From a virus: 23,075 nucleotides of DNA. The stretch is taken from positions 1-23,075 of IMG/VR virus record IMGVR_UViG_3300028569_000175; one strand, written 5' to 3'. A program made the translations under genes and the position numbers. Below, in pieces: positions 20,818 to 23,075 of the stretch. Every line of letters begins with the position of its first letter. Positions within the stretch are counted from its first letter, which is position 1. The notes under the pieces were generated by a model. That model was given only the letters and a program-made list of their open reading frames with translations. It had not been told where the DNA came from and did not search any database.

Positions 20818-21047
20818 TCGTCCTGTGCCTTCGTCGTGTCGCCGTATCGATCCTGCATCTGCCGCATCAGGGTGTCGATCTCCTTTGATGTGGCCAGATG
20901 CATCTCGTCCATGTCGGAGACGCTGCAGGGGATCTTCAATTGCCTCAGCTTGCGCGAAAGGCGGAGCGCGGGGATCGGCCTCATGATAAGGGCGCGAGGT
21001 GCCTTGCCGGGCTCTGTGTACTCAACGGTGCGTATGTTGGAGGTCAT
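20814..21047 (-). CDS. Small protein of unknown function (77 aa)
   Basis: This basic N-terminal, acidic C-terminal protein reads MTSNIRTVEYTEPGKAPRAL at the start, then IPALRLSRKLRQLKIPCSVS and MDEMHLATSKEID, then TLMRQMQDRYGD. It is mixed alpha/beta with a single Cys. The sequence before the ATG is purine-rich (AGAAAAGAAAAAC) but lacks a strong GGAGG. It is coupled by a four-base overlap to the helix-turn-helix gene, so the pair is probably one translation unit. No family is recognised. Confidence 0.6.
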   Translation of the reverse strand: MTSNIRTVEYTEPGKAPRALIMRPIPALRLSRKLRQLKIPCSVSDMDEMHLATSKEIDTLMRQMQDRYGDTTKAQDE

Positions 21048-21085
21048 GTTTTTCTTTTCTAGAGGTTTAGGTGAGGGGTTTTAGC

Positions 21086-21169
21086 CTAGAAGCCAGAGAG
21101 TAGATACGCGAGCAAAACCGTGCCCAGCGCGGCGAGGAGCGCCCAGATTGCGTTGTGTTCTGCCATCAT
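21086..21169 (-). CDS. 27-aa single-span membrane peptide
   Basis: The frame ATG ATG ... TAG gives MMAEHNAIWALLAALGTVLL and ends AYLLSGF. Residues 7-24 are continuously hydrophobic (Trp, Leu, Ala, Val), enough for one membrane helix, with a short polar N-terminus (AEHN). It starts two bases after the stop of the 227-aa gene, with GGGGC just upstream. It could be a small phage membrane effector or holin-like peptide, but nothing else near it suggests lysis. Its shortness makes chance possible. Confidence 0.42.
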   Translation of the reverse strand: MMAEHNAIWALLAALGTVLLAYLLSGF

Positions 21170-21170
21170 T

Positions 21171-21854
21171 TTAGCGCCCCGTGATCTTCTTCAACTCGGC
21201 GCGCAGGGTCTGGGCCTGAGCAAGAACGGTGGTGGCGCGGTTGCTGAGGTCGGCGGCTTCGGCCACCATGGCGTTGACTTTCTTGTTGAACGCCGCCGTC
21301 TCGGTGACGATGTTGGTAACCATGTTTACGGCGCCGTCGATCTCATCGAGCAGGGCGATCACCTGCGGGTTCAGGGCGGCGTGGGCCAGGCCGAAATTCT
21401 CATCTCGGATGGTCTCGACCCACTTTCGAGGGCAGTTGAGATCTTTGGCCACGCGCTCGTCGTTCCAGTCCTTGATGTAGCCGGTGGTCTCGTCGAGGTA
21501 GACCTCCTCGATCTTGGCAAAAACGATGCGCCGATCCTCGCGGGTCATTTCGCGGGGCGGCAGTTCGCTGACGCCATTGAGCTTCGGCTTGATCTCGACG
21601 ACCTTGGTGTCGTGGGGCATGGGTCTCTCCTTGGGTGTGGTCTTGCGGGCAGATGCGGTGCAGGCCGGGCACAGATCCTTGCGGGGCGTGCTGCCGACGG
21701 TCCAGCCCTTGTTGCGCAGGAACTTGGTGACGGCCTCAGGCGGCAGGTTCTTGCCCTGCCTAGAGGCCCTCCCAGCCTGCTCCTCGGCGTTGCACGCCGA
21801 GCAGGTGATGTGCGGGGCGCCATCCTTGGTTATCTCGAAAAAACGTTCAGCCAT
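21171..21854 (-). CDS. Zinc-finger protein fused to a conserved phage protein (227 aa), with strong internal start
   Basis: Two modules lie in one frame. Residues 1-78 form a small zinc finger, with CSAC (18-21) and CPAC (62-65) around a helical segment LPPEAVTKFLRNKGWTV. Residues 79-227 begin MPHDTKVVEIKPKLNGVSEL, then MTREDRRIVFAKIEEVYLDE and a DLNCPRKWVETIRDENFG segment, followed by a long coiled coil (170-225). The second half resembles proteins that usually stand alone in phages of Rhizobiales-type hosts. At the junction the ATG at 21620 has AAGGAGAG five bases upstream, so a 149-aa product may be made as well. The first ATG at 21854 has only a distant GGAGAG. It is the largest gene of the early block. 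Confidence 0.7.
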   Translation of the reverse strand: MAERFFEITKDGAPHITCSACNAEEQAGRASRQGKNLPPEAVTKFLRNKGWTVGSTPRKDLCPACTASARKTTPKERPMPHDTKVVEIKPKLNGVSELPPREMTREDRRIVFAKIEEVYLDETTGYIKDWNDERVAKDLNCPRKWVETIRDENFGLAHAALNPQVIALLDEIDGAVNMVTNIVTETAAFNKKVNAMVAEAADLSNRATTVLAQAQTLRAELKKITGR

Positions 21855-21885
21855 GGTCGATCAATCTCTCCAATTTGACAGACAC

Positions 21886-22152
21886 TCACGACCGCTTCCG
21901 TAGGCGGTCGGGAAACACGAAATCCAGCGCCTCGGCTAGGCGGCGGACCTGATACAGCGGCAGGTTCTTGCCCTTGTTCAGCGAGGGGTGGCGCAGCTGG
22001 TCGATGGTCCGCTTCGGTATGCCGGAGATGTCCGCCAGCAAGCGCGTCGAGACGTTGAGACGCTCCTGCTCGTCGAATAGCTGCTTCAGTAGCGGGTCGT
22101 ATGCGGTGCTGGGTTGCAGCGGTCGCCCCTCGCGGCGCGGGTTGGTGGTCAT
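21886..22152 (-). CDS. XRE-like helix-turn-helix protein (88 aa)
   Basis: GGAGG lies six bases before the ATG at 22152. Residues 37-66 (STRLLADISGIPKRTIDQLR) give a clear helix-turn-helix with the recognition helix around KRTIDQL, then KNLPLYQVRRLAEALDFVFP (62-81), which resembles the C-terminal half of a lambda-repressor-type domain. The N-terminus is basic and disordered (REGRPLQPSTAYD). The upstream 34-aa ORF overlaps it by three bases (ATGA), suggesting coupling. It probably controls phage gene expression. A toxin-antitoxin role is possible in principle, but no toxin is seen beside it. Confidence 0.75.
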   Translation of the reverse strand: MTTNPRREGRPLQPSTAYDPLLKQLFDEQERLNVSTRLLADISGIPKRTIDQLRHPSLNKGKNLPLYQVRRLAEALDFVFPDRLRKRS

Positions 22153-22253
22153 CGTACCTCCTTGGTTGGTTGAATAGTAAGTTCGAGGCCCAGCACGTTG
22201 AGACAGGCCTCGAGGATGCCCCGTTGGATAGGTTGGATCAGTTGGAAGACCAT
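22149..22253 (-). CDS. 34-aa ORF coupled to the helix-turn-helix gene
   Basis: ATG at 22253 to TGA at 22149 gives MVFQLIQPIQRGILEACLNV and ends LGLELTIQPTKEVR. Its last bases overlap the next start as ATGA, and its start lies inside the last 16 bases of the 189-aa gene, so it fills the gap exactly. The peptide is amphipathic and helical. No good ribosome-binding site precedes it, so translation would depend on coupling to the upstream gene. It may also be a leader. Real gene status is uncertain. Confidence 0.4.
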   Translation of the reverse strand: MVFQLIQPIQRGILEACLNVLGLELTIQPTKEVR

Positions 22254-22807
22254 ACGATTTTCGCGTATGCTTCCCACTTGTCGATGAGCGGTTGCCATAG
22301 ATCTTCGATGGCGAAGTCTGCCCATGCCCCGCGCGGCGAGGTGCCGTACTCAGTCATTCGATGGCCAGCCAGCACGTAAAGGGCGAACTCGCCTGCAAAC
22401 CCTTGGTCGCGGATGAAGTCGAAGGTGGTTTTGTCTCGAACAGCCTTCAACGCCCCGATCATCAGGTCGTCGCTTTCTGAACTGTAGCTGCCATAGATGC
22501 CCTCGATGACATCGGACCACGGGTCGAACACTTCGTCGTGGACGGATTGGCCATCCTCTGGCAGCGGCTTATCCAAGGCCGCTTTTAGCTTTCCGCGCAT
22601 GTCGCTCAGGTCAAGAGCGACGATGACATGGTCGATGCCTTCCACGCCGAACTTGACATCTTCGATCATCATCGCTTCGATGGCGGAGCGGGCGCTGGCC
22701 TCGAACAAACGCCATGCCGGTTGCCCGTTAACCTCATCGTACTCGCGGTAGTCTCTGGCCTTAGCTATCGCCCTTGCCACGCGTTCAACCATTGCGCTGT
22801 CGCTCAT
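22238..22807 (-). CDS. Unknown 189-aa early protein
   Basis: The product is acidic and mostly helical and starts MSDSAMVERVARAIAKARDY. Further segments are AWRLFEASARSAIEAMM (29-45), LPEDGQSVHDEVFDPWSD and FAGEFALYVLAGHRMTEYGT. It has no signal peptide or membrane span. AGGAGC lies just before the ATG at 22807, and the stop of the small zinc-ribbon ORF directly precedes it. I do not recognise a family. Helical N-terminal residues of this type (ARAIAKA.. near the start) are common in proteins of phage accessory blocks. Confidence 0.64.
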   Translation of the reverse strand: MSDSAMVERVARAIAKARDYREYDEVNGQPAWRLFEASARSAIEAMMIEDVKFGVEGIDHVIVALDLSDMRGKLKAALDKPLPEDGQSVHDEVFDPWSDVIEGIYGSYSSESDDLMIGALKAVRDKTTFDFIRDQGFAGEFALYVLAGHRMTEYGTSPRGAWADFAIEDLWQPLIDKWEAYAKIVWSSN

Positions 22808-22951
22808 TCATTGCTCCTTTGGTCGGCATGTCGGGTAGCCAGAAAGCCCCTCAATGGCCGCAGTCACCTTCTTCCAATCGTACTTGCGCCCCGGCGCCAT
22901 CACCTGTTCAGCATCGCAACCGTCGCAAACCCACACAAGTTTCTCAGACAT
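22808..22951 (-). CDS. Small CxxC zinc-ribbon-like protein (47 aa)
   Basis: From ATG 22951 the product is MSEKLVWVCDGCDAEQVMAP and ends SGYPTCRPKEQ. A single CDGC pair (9-12) plus a Cys near the C-terminus could form part of a metal site. Its stop abuts the next start (TGAATG). AGGA lies eight bases before the ATG; another ATG two codons earlier (22957) is an alternative. It overlaps a second small ORF in another frame at 22900-23052. Confidence 0.5.
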   Translation of the reverse strand: MSEKLVWVCDGCDAEQVMAPGRKYDWKKVTAAIEGLSGYPTCRPKEQ

Positions 22952-23052
22952 ATCCATCTTCCTCGTTCAGGGGGTTGGGGGAGTACCGGCAAGACCGCAA
23001 TAACCGTGCCGTGGGTCGAACAGATCGATTTTTTCGCGTCGTCTTCGGTCAT
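22900..23052 (-). CDS. Short overlapping ORF at the right edge (50 aa)
   Basis: ATG at 23052 has AAGGAAC nine bases upstream and leads to MTEDDAKKSICSTHGTVIAV, then a Pro-rich turn, then ICLRNLCGFATVAMLNR and TGA at 22900. It overlaps the 47-aa zinc-ribbon ORF by 52 bases in another frame, an unusually long overlap for two real genes. Only one of the pair may be translated, or the longer overlap may reflect programmed arrangement. The Cys residues are not arranged as a known motif. Confidence 0.33.
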   Translation of the reverse strand: MTEDDAKKSICSTHGTVIAVLPVLPQPPERGRWICLRNLCGFATVAMLNR

Positions 23053-23075
23053 ATCTCTGTTCCTTCCGATGAGTT

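Noticed and set aside
1-23075. CRISPR array, tRNA, rRNA, transposase or integrase
   Set aside because: No spaced direct repeats of array type, no cloverleaf arms and no recognisable recombinase motifs were seen on either strand by eye.

Overview
This window reads as one contiguous piece of a tailed double-stranded DNA phage or prophage (Caudoviricetes), carrying the DNA-packaging and head-assembly block plus part of an early or accessory block. The DNA is GC-rich with GC-biased third codon positions. Ribosome-binding sites are of the GGAGG/GGAGAG type and several small genes look like those of phages of Rhizobiales-type hosts, so I infer an alphaproteobacterial host. No host gene, integrase, att site, tRNA or CRISPR array is visible, so a lytic phage and a prophage cannot be told apart. 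Nearly every gene is on the minus strand, so transcription runs from the right end to the left end.

Right end (about 23,050 to 20,560, early or accessory): a tight series of small minus-strand genes. It holds two short overlapping ORFs, an unknown 189-aa protein, a 34-aa ORF coupled to an XRE-like helix-turn-helix protein, a zinc-finger/phage-protein fusion with a strong internal start site, a 27-aa single-span membrane peptide, an unknown 77-aa protein and a second helix-turn-helix protein. A terminator follows at 20,499-20,520.

Switch region (20,129-20,565): a gene-free stretch with an AT-rich core inside inverted repeats. It is surrounded by copies of the 9-mer GGTGTTAGC, three of them in exact tandem, and a 14-bp palindrome built from the same sequence. 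It looks like an origin or a major operator.

Packaging block (20,128 to 16,219): small terminase, a lone plus-strand ribbon-helix-helix regulator (19,398-19,601), several small proteins, a 280-bp hairpin-rich gap and the large terminase. A terminator follows the large terminase.

Head block (16,089 to 2,175): portal; a 770-residue 'polyvalent' virion-associated protein that appears to carry a helix-hairpin-helix glycosylase-like segment; a 692-residue virion-associated protein; a Gly-Gly-Lys/Arg-rich 404-residue protein; a small coiled-coil protein; a GroES-like co-chaperonin; a putative scaffold; and a 174-residue conserved protein. A terminator followed by a consensus-like promoter then restarts transcription into a decoration-type protein, the major capsid protein, further virion-type proteins, an endonuclease VII-like resolvase and small basic proteins. 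The left edge cuts into a large lower-GC tail or spike protein.

The gene order (terminase, portal, internal proteins, chaperone and scaffold, capsid) makes a coherent head-building programme. The terminases translocate DNA through the portal, scaffold and GroES-like protein support capsid assembly, and the endonuclease VII-like enzyme probably debranches DNA for packaging. The least understood parts are the 9-mer array, the Gly-Gly tags shared by at least four structural-block proteins, and the domain fusions in the 770-residue and 227-residue proteins.
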